A stretch of DNA of 64,000 bases from the NCBI GenBank assembly GCA_018716975.1, contig DVJE01000043.1, positions 1 to 64,000 on the forward strand. The letters are read 5' to 3'. The translations under genes and the position numbers were made by a program. Positions within the stretch are counted from its first letter, which is position 1; each line of letters starts with the position of its first letter. The notes under the pieces are model-generated. The model saw only the letters and a list, made by a program, of their open reading frames with translations. It did no database searches and was not told the origin of the DNA. Source of the stretch: Candidatus Gallacutalibacter stercoravium (GTDB taxonomy: Bacteria > Bacillota > Clostridia > Oscillospirales > Acutalibacteraceae). Shown here one piece after another: positions 49,778 through 59,147 of the stretch.

Positions 49778-51292
49778 TTATTGTTGGTTAACATATTGAA
49801 CAAAGCGCAAAAACGCCTCTTTCCCTGCGGCGTCGCTGGAAAACACACCGGCGTTTTCCAAAATACGGCAAAAGATTTGCCCCACCTCCCGGCACAGCAA
49901 GTCGTGCACGGTTTCTTCTGTGTATTCCTTGGCCAACAGTTCCCGATACCAGGGCAAATGCTTGCGCAAAGGTTCCTCTTGCAGCATGGCCTGCTCCTGC
50001 TCTGGGTGCAGCAGGTAATATTCCAGCCGCCCCAGCTCCTCTTTAAGCCGGGCGGGCAAAATGGCAAGGCCCATAACTTCAATCAGCCCGATGTTTTCTT
50101 TTTTAATATGGTGATACTGGGCGTGGGGGTGGAAGATGCCCAGCGGGTGCTCTGGGCTTGTGCGATTGTTGCGCAGCACCAAATCCAGCTCAAACTGCCC
50201 ATCCCGCATGCGGGCGATGGGGGTAATGGTGTTGTGGGGCGTTTGATCGCTAAAAGCGAGGATTTCAGCCTGCCGGTCGGAATACCCGCGCCAAGCGTTT
50301 AAGATGTGATTGGCTAGCTTCGCCAAACGGTCTTGATCTGAACTGCGCAGCCGTATGACCGACAACGGCCATTCTACCAGCCCCGCTTGAATCTCTTCGT
50401 AGCCAGAAAAGCAGATCTTTTGATAAACGGGGGCCTTGGCCATCGGAAATTCAAAATTGCCCCCCTGAAAATGGTCGTGCGAAAGAATGGAGCCGCCTAC
50501 AATGGGCAGATCGGCGTTGGATCCTAGAAAATAGTGGGGCACCAGGCGCACAAATTCCAGCAAGCGCTCAAAGGTTTTGCTGGTAATACGCATGGGGACG
50601 TGCTGCTCGTTTAGCAAAATGCAATGCTCGTTGTAATACACATAAGGGGAGTATTGCAGATACCATTGCTCCCCGCACAGCGGGAAGGGGATAAGCCGGT
50701 GGTTACCCCGGGGCGGCTGGGCCACGGTGCCCCGATATCCCTCGGTTTCGCGGCACAGCTGGCACTTTGGGTAGCCCGAAGCGGGCAGCTTGCGTGCGGC
50801 GGCAATCGCCTTTGGATCCTTTTCCGGCTTAGAAAGATTGATGGTAATAATCAAATCCCCGTAGCGGGTGGGTGTCGTCCATTGCTCGTTTTTGGCAATG
50901 CGATCGGTGCGTATGTAATTGGAGTCGCGGCTAACGCGGTAATAATAATCGGTGGCCGCCTTGGCGTCCACACTGTAAAGGGTGCGGAATTGAGAAACAA
51001 TTTCCGACGGGCGCGGCATTAAGCAGTTCATCAACTCGGTATCCAGCAGATCCCGATACACAGGGGAATTCTGCTCCAACACGCCGTTCTGGGCGGCCCA
51101 ATCCAATATGTTTTCCAAGATGGGGGCCGGGCTGCGCAAGCGTTCCACCGGCACTTCTGTGGGCTGATATTCGGTGAGCCCCAGCACCGCCAGCAAACGG
51201 TTAACCGCATACCAGCGATCCTCTAAATGCAGCAGATCGCGGTTCACTCCATAGGCAACCAGCCGGGTTATTTCATAATTAATATCTATCAT
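49778..51292 (-). CDS. galT: UDP-glucose-hexose-1-phosphate uridylyltransferase, class II GalT
   Basis: 504 aa, the long Firmicutes GalT. The class II active site is GGSILSHDHFQGG. A probable metal-binding pair is CQLC. NNRTSPEHPLGIFHPHAQYHH is split here as NNRTSPEHPLGIF and HPHAQYHH, the C-terminal substrate region. It exchanges UMP between UDP-glucose and galactose-1-phosphate in the Leloir pathway. galK and galE are not in the window. It would use galactose released by the GH42 enzyme at 15726. ATG 51292 follows GAGGAATGAAGA. Confidence 0.93.
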   Translation of the reverse strand: MIDINYEITRLVAYGVNRDLLHLEDRWYAVNRLLAVLGLTEYQPTEVPVERLRSPAPILENILDWAAQNGVLEQNSPVYRDLLDTELMNCLMPRPSEIVSQFRTLYSVDAKAATDYYYRVSRDSNYIRTDRIAKNEQWTTPTRYGDLIITINLSKPEKDPKAIAAARKLPASGYPKCQLCRETEGYRGTVAQPPRGNHRLIPFPLCGEQWYLQYSPYVYYNEHCILLNEQHVPMRITSKTFERLLEFVRLVPHYFLGSNADLPIVGGSILSHDHFQGGNFEFPMAKAPVYQKICFSGYEEIQAGLVEWPLSVIRLRSSDQDRLAKLANHILNAWRGYSDRQAEILAFSDQTPHNTITPIARMRDGQFELDLVLRNNRTSPEHPLGIFHPHAQYHHIKKENIGLIEVMGLAILPARLKEELGRLEYYLLHPEQEQAMLQEEPLRKHLPWYRELLAKEYTEETVHDLLCREVGQIFCRILENAGVFSSDAAGKEAFLRFVQYVNQQ

Positions 51293-51424
51293 TCTTCATT
51301 CCTCACGGTCAACAGCGGGCTCCCTTTAGGGCGCAGCCTTTACATACCCGCCGTTCTTAAATTTATGTTATTCACATTATGCACAGCGTACAGTGTTTTA
51401 AAAGGGCAGCAATGCGCTGCGCGG

Positions 51425-52096
51425 TTACCGCTTTTGAGCAACTTCGCCTTGGCGCTTGTAGATGCTGTTTTCCGCCACATAGCCGCGCACCATGGATAAG
51501 GGATATATATTGCTGTTTCTTCCCACAACGGTGCCGGGGTTTAAAACCGAGCCGCAGCCCACCTCAACACAGTCGCCCAATATAGCGCCGAATTTTTTTA
51601 GCCCCGTTTCTAAAGAGCCTTCCTCTGTGTGGACGCACACCAGAGTCTTATCCGATTTGACATTGGAGGTAATGGAACCCGCCCCCATATGGGAGCGAAA
51701 GCCCAAAATAGAATCGCCTACATAATTGTAGTGGGGCACTTGCACCTTGTTAAACAGCACCACATTCTTTAGCTCGGTGGAGTTGCCCACAACGGCCCCT
51801 TCTCCTACCAATGCGCTGCCGCGAATAAAAGCGCAATGGCGTATTTCGGCATCTTTGCCGATGATAACCGGCCCGCTGATGCTGGCGGTGGGGGCTACCT
51901 TAGCACTGCGGGCAATCCAGATACCGTCGCCCCGCTGCTCATATTCCTCTTTGGGCAAGCTTTCACCCAAGGCGATGAGAAAATCTTTTATTTTGCCCAG
52001 CGCCTCCCATGGGTAGGCAATACCGTCAAAGAGGGCGGCGGCCAGGGTTTGGCTAAAATCAAACAGTTTAGCAGGATGCAAAAAAGAATAATCCAT
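51425..52096 (-). CDS. Left-handed beta-helix nucleotidyl/acyltransferase-like protein
   Basis: 223 aa. An N-terminal helical segment (1-65) leads to hexapeptide repeats of the left-handed beta-helix type (about 70-200): APTASISGPVIIGKDAE, LVGEGAVVGNSTELKN, GDCVEVGCGSVLNPGTVVG. The pattern resembles the C-terminal part of GlmU-like proteins without the pyrophosphorylase domain. An acetyl- or succinyltransferase role is possible; the substrate is unknown. ATG 52096 has only a weak ribosome site (AGCGGGG). It lies 132 bases upstream of galT. Confidence 0.75.
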   Translation of the reverse strand: MDYSFLHPAKLFDFSQTLAAALFDGIAYPWEALGKIKDFLIALGESLPKEEYEQRGDGIWIARSAKVAPTASISGPVIIGKDAEIRHCAFIRGSALVGEGAVVGNSTELKNVVLFNKVQVPHYNYVGDSILGFRSHMGAGSITSNVKSDKTLVCVHTEEGSLETGLKKFGAILGDCVEVGCGSVLNPGTVVGRNSNIYPLSMVRGYVAENSIYKRQGEVAQKR

Positions 52097-52430
52097 GTTA
52101 TTGCCCCGCTGCCCCGCGGCAAACAAGCCTTTCAGGCCCGGGGCACACCACCTTTCTGTGCCGTTTATAGTTGAAAATTAGACCGTTGAGCGGCCGATAG
52201 ATAATAGACAATAAAGCTCTGCCAATATTATATTTTTTTACCAGCAACAGGTCAATGGGCGGGATAAAAAAGTACAGTATTTCGATAATTCTGTACATAT
52301 GCTTGTGTGTCGGGACAAAATCATGTAGAATAGATTAAAATAGGGTAATTGCGGTATGCAGGATAGAATCAACGCGCCGCAGAAGAGGCGGCAGTTAAGC
52401 GGCGAAGGCAAAACGGTGGGAGGTGCTCCG
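52097..52430 (+). promoter_or_regulatory. Divergent intergenic region with promoter of the anchored repeat protein
   Basis: On the plus strand TTGTGT (52303-52308) and TAGAAT (52326-52331) are 17 bases apart, giving a start near 52338. The left part should hold the promoter of the beta-helix gene. No further gene is supported in the interval. Confidence 0.5.
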
Positions 52431-53330
52431 ATGAACGAACGGGATGAAATGGAAGAAAAACAAGAGCAACCAGAACAAGTGCAAAATGACAAGATGCCGG
52501 TAGAAAACGATGATGCGCCAAAGTCCATACAGGAAGACAAGACAGATAGCGGAAAAAAGGACGCCGGCTCTGCGCGTAACGATAAAACAACCAGCCAAGA
52601 TAAGATAGCACAAGAAAAGGGCAAGGCTGCCCATATAAAAGCAAAAGCAACACACCTTGCTGCTTCTTGGAAGAAACCATCCCGCCGGGCGATTCGTATT
52701 GGGGCTGCGGTACTGGTAGTGGTGGTGGTTTTGGTGGCGTTGGTGGTTTTTCTTACGCGGCCGCAGGATAGCCTGTTGGGCAGTTGGGAAAGCCAGACCG
52801 GCGACAGTTATATGACCTTTCGCGAAGACGGCACAGTGGAGGTCACCGTGCAGGTGATGCACGTGGAGGGAACTTATACGTTAAAGGAAAACAATACGGT
52901 TTACCTCAATATCTATGCGCTGGAAAATAGGGAAATTCTAGACGGTGATTTTACCTATGCCTTTAACGACGGCGCATTGATATTGACCGACGTCAACGGC
53001 CAGCAAGAAGTCTTTACGAAAAACGAGCAAGATCTCAACGCAATTACGCCCCCCGAAACACCGGTGGTGGATGCCAATTTGGTGGGAACTTGGGGCGATG
53101 AAGCGGGCAAAATGAGCTATACCTTCCGCGAAGACGGCACAATAACCTGCGTGATTGGCGGCGTATCCATGCGCGGTGTTTATGAGGCGCGAGACGGCAA
53201 CGTTTATGCAACCTATTCTGTTTTGGATCAGCGTGAACAGGAAATTTTGCCTTATGTAGTAGAGGGTGAGCAGCTGACGATTAACAACATTGAGCTCGTC
53301 AAACAAGAAACTGCTTCTTCGGCGCCGTAA
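52431..53330 (+). CDS. Membrane-anchored protein with two lipocalin-like repeats
   Basis: 299 aa. An acidic/lysine-rich cytoplasmic tail (1-85) leads to one membrane helix (about 87-108). Two tandem extracellular domains follow, each starting LLGSWES.../LVGTWGD... with the shared SYxTFREDGT and a final (L/I)xITD/N strand. This resembles the DUF5640/lipocalin-like small beta domain of Clostridia. Role unknown; possibly envelope sensing. ATG 52431 follows GGGAGGTG. A longer frame starts at 52356, without a ribosome site. Confidence 0.75.
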   Translation: MNERDEMEEKQEQPEQVQNDKMPVENDDAPKSIQEDKTDSGKKDAGSARNDKTTSQDKIAQEKGKAAHIKAKATHLAASWKKPSRRAIRIGAAVLVVVVVLVALVVFLTRPQDSLLGSWESQTGDSYMTFREDGTVEVTVQVMHVEGTYTLKENNTVYLNIYALENREILDGDFTYAFNDGALILTDVNGQQEVFTKNEQDLNAITPPETPVVDANLVGTWGDEAGKMSYTFREDGTITCVIGGVSMRGVYEARDGNVYATYSVLDQREQEILPYVVEGEQLTINNIELVKQETASSAP

Positions 53331-53382
53331 CAGCCGGGCAGTGATTTTGCTTATTTTCGCTTTGTTTTTGGCTTTGCGACTA

Positions 53383-53411
53383 TTTACAAGGCAAGCGGGC
53401 TATGTTATAAT
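53383..53411 (+). promoter_or_regulatory. Promoter of rpsO
   Basis: TTTACA (53383-53388) and TATAAT (53406-53411) are 17 bases apart. The leader to the rpsO start is about 115 bases and has short stems (ggg-ccc around 53430-53445, aagcaag/cttgc at 53451-53468), a place where S15 autoregulation could act. Confidence 0.7.
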
Positions 53412-53533
53412 AACCCCTGTCCCTTTCCGGGTTTCGGGCGCAGGCCCTAAAGCAAGTTTTTTGCTTGCTAAAAACGGGCGTTCACCTACCTGTTACGCAG
53501 AAACGGACGATATTTTTCAATGAGGTGAGAGTA

Positions 53534-53797
53534 ATGCTGAAAGAAGAAAAAGACGCGATTATTAAGGAGTATGCCCAGCATGAGGGCGATACCGGTTCCC
53601 CCGAGGTGCAGATTGCCCTGCTGACCAAGCGCATCAACGATTTGACCGAGCATCTGCGCACCCACAAGAAGGATCATCATTCCCGCCGTGGTTTGCTGAA
53701 GATGATCGGTAAAAGAAGAAACATGCTTAACTATCTGACCAAGGTAGACATTGAGCGGTATCGTGCTTTGATTGCCAAATTGGGCATCCGCAAATAA
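53534..53797 (+). CDS. rpsO: Ribosomal protein S15
   Basis: 87 aa, the usual length. The signature is [20 protein letters not shown], with [17 protein letters not shown] before it. It binds the 16S rRNA central domain early in assembly of the small subunit. ATG 53534 follows GAGGTGAG; the longer frame is not conserved-looking. rpsO followed by pnp is a widely conserved order; here a terminator separates them. Confidence 0.96.
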   Translation: MLKEEKDAIIKEYAQHEGDTGSPEVQIALLTKRINDLTEHLRTHKKDHHSRRGLLKMIGKRRNMLNYLTKVDIERYRALIAKLGIRK

Positions 53798-53810
53798 GAT
53801 TGTGTGTTGC

Positions 53811-53838
53811 AAGGCAGGCGGCTTTGGCCGCCTGCCTT
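53811..53838 (+). terminator. Terminator after rpsO
   Basis: 53811-53822 (aaggcaggcggc) pairs perfectly with 53827-53838, followed by taggcttttta. Partial readthrough into pnp is possible, as the T run is interrupted. Confidence 0.75.
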
Positions 53839-53926
53839 TAGGCTTTTTAGGCGTGCGCGGGTGCTTGCCTGTTTAGGCGGCTCCCGGTTGCTTTGCATTG
53901 GTCTATTTTGGGGGAATGCGCGTGGC

Positions 53927-53978
53927 TTTAGCAGTGAAACGAGCCGCAGAAGAGGCTGCGGCTGGTTTTATTGCTAAA
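53927..53978 (+). promoter_or_regulatory. Double-stem hairpin in the pnp leader
   Basis: An outer stem, tttagca (53927-53933)/tgctaaa (53972-53978), encloses an inner agccgca (53942-53948)/tgcggct (53957-53963). It lies 47 bases before pnp. Leaders of pnp often fold into RNase III-cleaved hairpins used in autoregulation; that role here is inference. Confidence 0.5.
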
Positions 53979-54025
53979 CCCATGGTTCCCCCAGATGAAT
54001 AAATGATGGTTTAAGGAGGAACGAC

Positions 54026-56260
54026 ATGTTCGAAAATTACAAGGTTTTTGAAACAGACTTTGCCGGCCGCCCGTTGGTGGTAGAAACCGGCAAAATTGCC
54101 CAGCTAGCCAACGGATCCTGCCTGGTGCGCTATGGTGATACGGTGGTCAATGTGGCTGTTACCGCATCGGCCAAGCCCCGCGACGGGGTGGATTTCTTCC
54201 CCTTGTCGGTGGATTTTGAAGAAAAACTTTACGCGGTGGGCCGTATCCCCGGCTCCTTCCTCAAAAGAGAAGGCCGCCCCTCTGATAAGGCTATCCTCAC
54301 TTCCCGCGTGATCGACCGTCCGATTCGCCCCTTGTTCCCCAAGGATATGCGCAATGACGTTTCGGTGGTGTGCACCGTGATGTCGGTGGATCCCGATTGC
54401 TCGCCGGAAATTGCCGCCATGGTGGGCACATCCATTGCTCTTTCTATTTCTGATATTCCGTGGAACGGCCCCATCTCGGGTGTGTCTGTTGGTTTGGTGG
54501 ACGGCGAATTTGTTATCAACCCCGATGCTGCCCAAAGGGAGCGCTCCCGCATGGCGGTAACTGTGGCTTCTACGGACAAGCTTATTGCTATGATCGAGGC
54601 AGGCGCCCAAGAAGTGACCGACGAAGAAATGTTTAACGGCATTATGGCCGGCCACGAGGCAAACCAAAAGATCATTGCTTTTATTAAAGACATTCAGGCG
54701 CAAATTGGCAAAGAGAAGTTCGCTTATCCCAGCAATGAGCCGGATGAGCAAATGCTGCAAGAGATTATGGATTTTGCCATCGACGATATCCGTCAAGCGA
54801 TGGATACCGACGATAAGACGGTGCGCGACGCCCGGCTGAAGCCCATCTATGAAAAAGTGCACGAGCGCTTTGACGAGGTGTATCCCGACAGCGCTGCAAA
54901 AATAGAAGAGTGCCTGTACAAAACCCAAAAGAAAGTGGTGCGCCGCTGGCTGCTGGATGAGCAAAAGCGTGTAGACGGCCGCGGTATGGATGAAATGCGT
55001 CCCTTGGCCGCCGAAGTGGGCCTGCTGCCCCGGGTGCACGGATCCGGCTTGTTTACCAGAGGCCAAACCCAGGTGTTCACGGTGGCAACCTTGGGGCCGG
55101 TTAGCGATCAGCAGATCTTAGACGGTATCGACGATGAAGAATATAAGCGTTATATGCATCAATATAACTTCCCCTCTTATTCGGTGGGTGAAACCAAGCC
55201 CAGCCGCGGCCCCGGCCGGCGCGAAATCGGCCACGGCGCTTTGGCCGAGCGGGCGCTGGTGCCGGTTATCCCCCCTGTGGAGGAGTTCCCCTATGCGCTG
55301 CGCCTGGTAAGCGAAGTGGTATCCTCCAACGGCTCTACCTCCCAAGCTTCTATTTGCGGCTCCACTTTGGCCCTGATGGATGCGGGCGTGCCCATCAAAA
55401 AACCCGTTGCAGGCATTTCTTGCGGTTTGATCACCGAGGGCGAGCGCTGGATGACCATGGTTGATATTCAGGGTGTAGAGGACTTTTTCGGCGATATGGA
55501 CTTTAAGGTGGCCGGCACCCATGACGGTATTACGGCTATTCAGATGGATTTAAAGATAGACGGCTTGACCCCCGCCATCATCAAAGAGGCGCTGGCAAAA
55601 ACCCATAAGGCCCGCGATTATATCATCGACGAGGTGCTGCTCAAGGCTATCCCCGCGCCGCGTGCGGAGCTGTCGAAATACGCGCCCAAGATGCTGTCTA
55701 CGGTGATCCCGGTGGATAAGATCCGCGAGGTAATCGGTTCCGGCGGCAAAGTGATTCAAAAGATCTGCGCCGAGTGCGAAGTAAAGATGGATGTAGAAGA
55801 GGACGGGCATGTGTTTATTTCCGGCTTGGATATTGATAACTGCCGCCGTGCCCTGACGATTGTAGACACCATTGTGAAGGATCCTGAGGTGGGCGCTATC
55901 TATAAGGGCCGCGTCACCCGTATTATAGACATTGGCGCTTTTGTAGAAATCGCCCCCGGTAAAGAGGGCTTGGTGCACATTTCCCGCTTGGATGTTAAGC
56001 GCACCGAAAAGGTGACCGATGTGGTAAATGTGGATGACGAAGTGATTGTTAAAGTGCTGGAGATCGACGACAAGGGTAGACTCAACCTATCTCGCCGCGA
56101 CGCTCTGATTGAGGTGGAGGGCCTGGTGCCGGAAAACGATATTTCGGATCAGCCGCCCCGCCGTTCTGGCCCGCGGCACGATGATCGCCGCCGTGACAGG
56201 CGCGACGCGCCTCGTGGCGCCAACGGCTTTGTGCCCAATAACAATAAGCCCAGGCAATAA
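54026..56260 (+). CDS. pnp: Polyribonucleotide nucleotidyltransferase (PNPase)
   Basis: 744 aa. Two RNase PH-like domains flank a helical linker; the second has the catalytic-region motif TSQASICGSTLALMDAGVP. KH domain GxxG is in GSGGKVIQKI, followed by an S1 domain with GLVHISRLDVKR. A basic, Arg-rich tail (RRSGPRHDDRRRDRRD) ends the protein. It degrades RNA 3'-5' with phosphate and can add tails. ATG 54026 follows TAAGGAGG. The terminator at 56305 ends the unit. Confidence 0.96.
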   Translation: MFENYKVFETDFAGRPLVVETGKIAQLANGSCLVRYGDTVVNVAVTASAKPRDGVDFFPLSVDFEEKLYAVGRIPGSFLKREGRPSDKAILTSRVIDRPIRPLFPKDMRNDVSVVCTVMSVDPDCSPEIAAMVGTSIALSISDIPWNGPISGVSVGLVDGEFVINPDAAQRERSRMAVTVASTDKLIAMIEAGAQEVTDEEMFNGIMAGHEANQKIIAFIKDIQAQIGKEKFAYPSNEPDEQMLQEIMDFAIDDIRQAMDTDDKTVRDARLKPIYEKVHERFDEVYPDSAAKIEECLYKTQKKVVRRWLLDEQKRVDGRGMDEMRPLAAEVGLLPRVHGSGLFTRGQTQVFTVATLGPVSDQQILDGIDDEEYKRYMHQYNFPSYSVGETKPSRGPGRREIGHGALAERALVPVIPPVEEFPYALRLVSEVVSSNGSTSQASICGSTLALMDAGVPIKKPVAGISCGLITEGERWMTMVDIQGVEDFFGDMDFKVAGTHDGITAIQMDLKIDGLTPAIIKEALAKTHKARDYIIDEVLLKAIPAPRAELSKYAPKMLSTVIPVDKIREVIGSGGKVIQKICAECEVKMDVEEDGHVFISGLDIDNCRRALTIVDTIVKDPEVGAIYKGRVTRIIDIGAFVEIAPGKEGLVHISRLDVKRTEKVTDVVNVDDEVIVKVLEIDDKGRLNLSRRDALIEVEGLVPENDISDQPPRRSGPRHDDRRRDRRDAPRGANGFVPNNNKPRQ

Positions 56261-56304
56261 TGGTACATCTGCCCAGGGGCAAACCTAGTGCAAAAAAGAA
56301 CACG

Positions 56305-56363
56305 GCGGCCGGGTTCCCGCGAGGTTCCTATCTGGGAATCGCGGCGAACCGGCCGCTTTTTTT
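56305..56363 (+). terminator. Terminator of pnp
   Basis: gcggccggg-tt (56305-56315) pairs with aaccggccgc (56347-56356), with one bulged G and an inner cgcga/tcgcg stem, followed by seven Ts. Confidence 0.8.
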
Positions 56364-56442
56364 GCGTCGGATTGTTACGGCAGCGGCAAAGGTTTTACGA
56401 TGCGGCAAAAATATACGGCAAACTATCATGGGGGTACATAAG

Positions 56443-57795
56443 GTGGAAAAACTTAAAAATGACGGCGCTTTTTATAAACGCTTTTTTTCTTTGACCATTA
56501 CCATCGCCTTACAAAACCTGATTGTATTTAGCGTAAACTTGGCGGATAACCTAATGCTGGGTGGTTACAGCGAGCAGGCGCTTTCTGGCGTGGCCCTGGC
56601 GAATCAAATTCAATTTTTGTTGCAAATGCTGGTGATGGGTGCGGGCGAAGGTATGATTGTGCTTGCCTCTCAGTACTGGGGAAAAAAAGAAGTGGAGCCC
56701 ATTCGCCGCATTATCAGCATCGGCTTTCGTTTTGGCTTGGCGGCAGGGTTGCTGCTTGCGGTAATTATGTTTTTCTTTCCCTATCAGGTGCTGGGGCTGC
56801 TGACAAATGAGGCCGCCGTCATTGAAGAAGGGGTAAGCTACATTCGTGTTATTTGCTTTTCTTATCTTTTCTTTGCCATGACGAATATTTTGCTGTCTGC
56901 CTTGCGCAGCGTAGAAACGGTTAAAATCGCTTTTGCCGTTTCGGCCTCCACCTTGTGCATCAATGTGTTTCTCAACTCCCTGCTGATTTACGGCAATTTG
57001 GGGGCGCCGCGTTTGGGCGCCCAAGGGGCGGCCATCGCTACCTTGATAGCCCGCATTGTGGAATTTTTTATTGTGCTGTGGTACCTTAAATTCAAAGATA
57101 AAAAGTTAAATTTGCACGCCCGCGATCTGTTGGTGCTGGATTGGGAGTTGCTGCGCCGTTATGTGCGGGTGGGCTGCCCAGTTATTCTGTCCAACGGCAT
57201 TTGGGGCATCGCCCAAGCGGTGCAGACGGGAATTTTGGGCCATTTGGGCGGGCCGGCCATTGCGGCAAACAGCATTGCCACCACGGTATTTCAAATTATA
57301 ACGGTTATCAGCTACGGTGCGGCCAGCGCTACGGCAGTGCTAACGGGCAAAACCATTGGCGAAGGCCATATGGATAAGCTGCGCCACTATTCCAAAGTGT
57401 TGCAGGTGCTTTATCTGATTATCGGGTTGTGCACCGGGTTGCTTCTGTTTTTGCTCAAAGATGTTATCATTCAGTTTTACAGCATTTCGGGGGAGACCAA
57501 AGAGCTGGCCATCCAGTTTATGCTGGTGCTGTCGGTCACCGTGATAGGCACGTCTTATCAGGTAGCAGCGCTAACCGGCTTGGTGCGCGGTGGCGGCGAT
57601 ACCAAATTTGTGTTGTTCAACGATTCTATTTTTATGTGGCTTATCGTAATCCCGTCGGCGGCGCTGGCGGCGTTTGTCTTTAACGCCCCGCCGGTGGTGG
57701 TGTTTGGCTGCTTAAAGTGCGACCAGATCCTAAAGTGCGCCGTGGCGTTTGTTAAGGTCAATTACGGAAAATGGATTCGGCGCCTAACCCAATAA
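56443..57795 (+). CDS. MATE family efflux transporter
   Basis: 450 aa with about 12 hydrophobic segments in two homologous halves. MATE motifs include NLADNLMLG near residue 30 and the second-half equivalent around GPAIAANSIATTVFQI. Such pumps exchange drugs or metabolites for Na+ or H+; the substrate is unknown. GTG 56443 lies 7-9 bases after GGGGGT; ATG 56428 is an alternative without a ribosome site. It is preceded by the pnp terminator and followed 41 bases later by the M16 peptidase gene, so the two may be co-transcribed. Confidence 0.88.
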   Translation: MEKLKNDGAFYKRFFSLTITIALQNLIVFSVNLADNLMLGGYSEQALSGVALANQIQFLLQMLVMGAGEGMIVLASQYWGKKEVEPIRRIISIGFRFGLAAGLLLAVIMFFFPYQVLGLLTNEAAVIEEGVSYIRVICFSYLFFAMTNILLSALRSVETVKIAFAVSASTLCINVFLNSLLIYGNLGAPRLGAQGAAIATLIARIVEFFIVLWYLKFKDKKLNLHARDLLVLDWELLRRYVRVGCPVILSNGIWGIAQAVQTGILGHLGGPAIAANSIATTVFQIITVISYGAASATAVLTGKTIGEGHMDKLRHYSKVLQVLYLIIGLCTGLLLFLLKDVIIQFYSISGETKELAIQFMLVLSVTVIGTSYQVAALTGLVRGGGDTKFVLFNDSIFMWLIVIPSAALAAFVFNAPPVVVFGCLKCDQILKCAVAFVKVNYGKWIRRLTQ

Positions 57796-57836
57796 AGAAG
57801 GCCTTTTCTTGTTATTGCATAAAGGAGGAACATCAA

Positions 57837-59099
57837 TTGGCTATGGAGAAAATCACCTTGCCCAACGGGTTGCGGATTTTATTGGAACCCCGGCAAGAAG
57901 TGCGCACCGCCTGCTTTGGTATTTGGGCAAAAAGCGGCCCAATTTATGAAACGCCTGAAATTAACGGAATATCTCACCTAATTGAGCATATGGTGTTTAA
58001 GGGGACGAGTTCCCGCAGCGCTAAGGATATTGCCGAGCAGATGGATGCCATCGGTGGGCAGATGAACGCCTATACAGCTAAGGATTATACCTGTTTTTAT
58101 GCCCGATCGCTTGCCGAGCACGTGGAGCAGGCCTTTGAAATTTTGGCCGATATGGTGAAAAACCCCCGCTTTGGTGAGAAAGAGCTGCGCTTAGAGCAGG
58201 CAGTGGTGCGCGAAGAGATCGGAATGAGCAAGGATATGCCCGACGATTTGGTGCTGGAAAATTTGTATCGCCAGGTTTGGGGCGGATCTACGCTGGGGTT
58301 GCCGATTTTAGGCGATGATCCTTCCGGCTTATCTGCGGCGGATTTGCGCAGCTATATGAGCCGGGCTTACGCTCCCCAACGGCTGGTGGTGAGCATCTGC
58401 GGGCAGTTTGACCGGGAGCGGTTCCTTTCTTGCGTAACGCGTTATTTTGGAGATTTACAGCCCGGCCCCGCCATAGCCGAACCGGGGGCGGTTACCTTTC
58501 GCCCCGGCTGCACAGCGCAGAGCAGCGAGCAAGAACAAACTCATATTTGTGTGGCCATACCCGGTTTTGATTTTTCAGACGAAAGGCGCAACGCCATGAG
58601 CTTGCTCAACTTGATAACCGGCGGCAGTGCATCCTCCCGGTTGTTTCAGCGCATCCGCGAGCAGCTGGGGTTGGCCTATTCTGTTGACAGCGACACGGTT
58701 TCTTATGCGGCGGGCGGCATGATGGTGGTGCAAACCGCAGTGAATCCCAGCGTGACACAACGGGCGCTGCAAGAGATTTTAGCCGTGTTAAACGAGCTGC
58801 GTGGCGGCGTTACGCCGGAGGAATTCAGCCGGGCCAAGGAACAACTCAAATCCGGGCTGCTGATGGGAATGGAGAGCGTGGCGGCCCGCGCGGGCCGTAT
58901 GGGGCGCGGCGAGCTGCTGAAAAACGAGGTGCTTACAGAGGATGAGCTGGTGGCCCGTTTGGAGGCGGTTACCCTGCCGCAGGTGAACGATTTGGCCCGG
59001 GAGGTGTTTGAACTCTCCTCTTCGCGGGTGGCCCTGTCGATTGTGGGGCCGGATCAAGAAGAAAAATATGTTCGCCTAGCCAATCAAGTAATAGCGTAA
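57837..59099 (+). CDS. M16 family zinc peptidase (processing peptidase-like)
   Basis: 420 aa. The inverted zinc motif is HLIEHMVFKGT (HxxEH), with the distal Glu in RLEQAVVREEIGM. The second M16 half lacks catalytic residues, as usual for the YmxG/MlpA type. The start is TTG 57837, eight bases after AAAGGAGG; ATG 57843 is the alternative. Widely conserved in Firmicutes, in YmxG contexts; the substrate is not established. The MATE gene ends in the sequence just upstream, with overlapping frames. proB follows 48 bases after. Confidence 0.88.
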   Translation: MAMEKITLPNGLRILLEPRQEVRTACFGIWAKSGPIYETPEINGISHLIEHMVFKGTSSRSAKDIAEQMDAIGGQMNAYTAKDYTCFYARSLAEHVEQAFEILADMVKNPRFGEKELRLEQAVVREEIGMSKDMPDDLVLENLYRQVWGGSTLGLPILGDDPSGLSAADLRSYMSRAYAPQRLVVSICGQFDRERFLSCVTRYFGDLQPGPAIAEPGAVTFRPGCTAQSSEQEQTHICVAIPGFDFSDERRNAMSLLNLITGGSASSRLFQRIREQLGLAYSVDSDTVSYAAGGMMVVQTAVNPSVTQRALQEILAVLNELRGGVTPEEFSRAKEQLKSGLLMGMESVAARAGRMGRGELLKNEVLTEDELVARLEAVTLPQVNDLAREVFELSSSRVALSIVGPDQEEKYVRLANQVIA

Positions 59100-59147
59100 T
59101 GAGAAAAATTAACGTCCGCCTGCGGGCGGGAGGGAATGGGGAAAAGG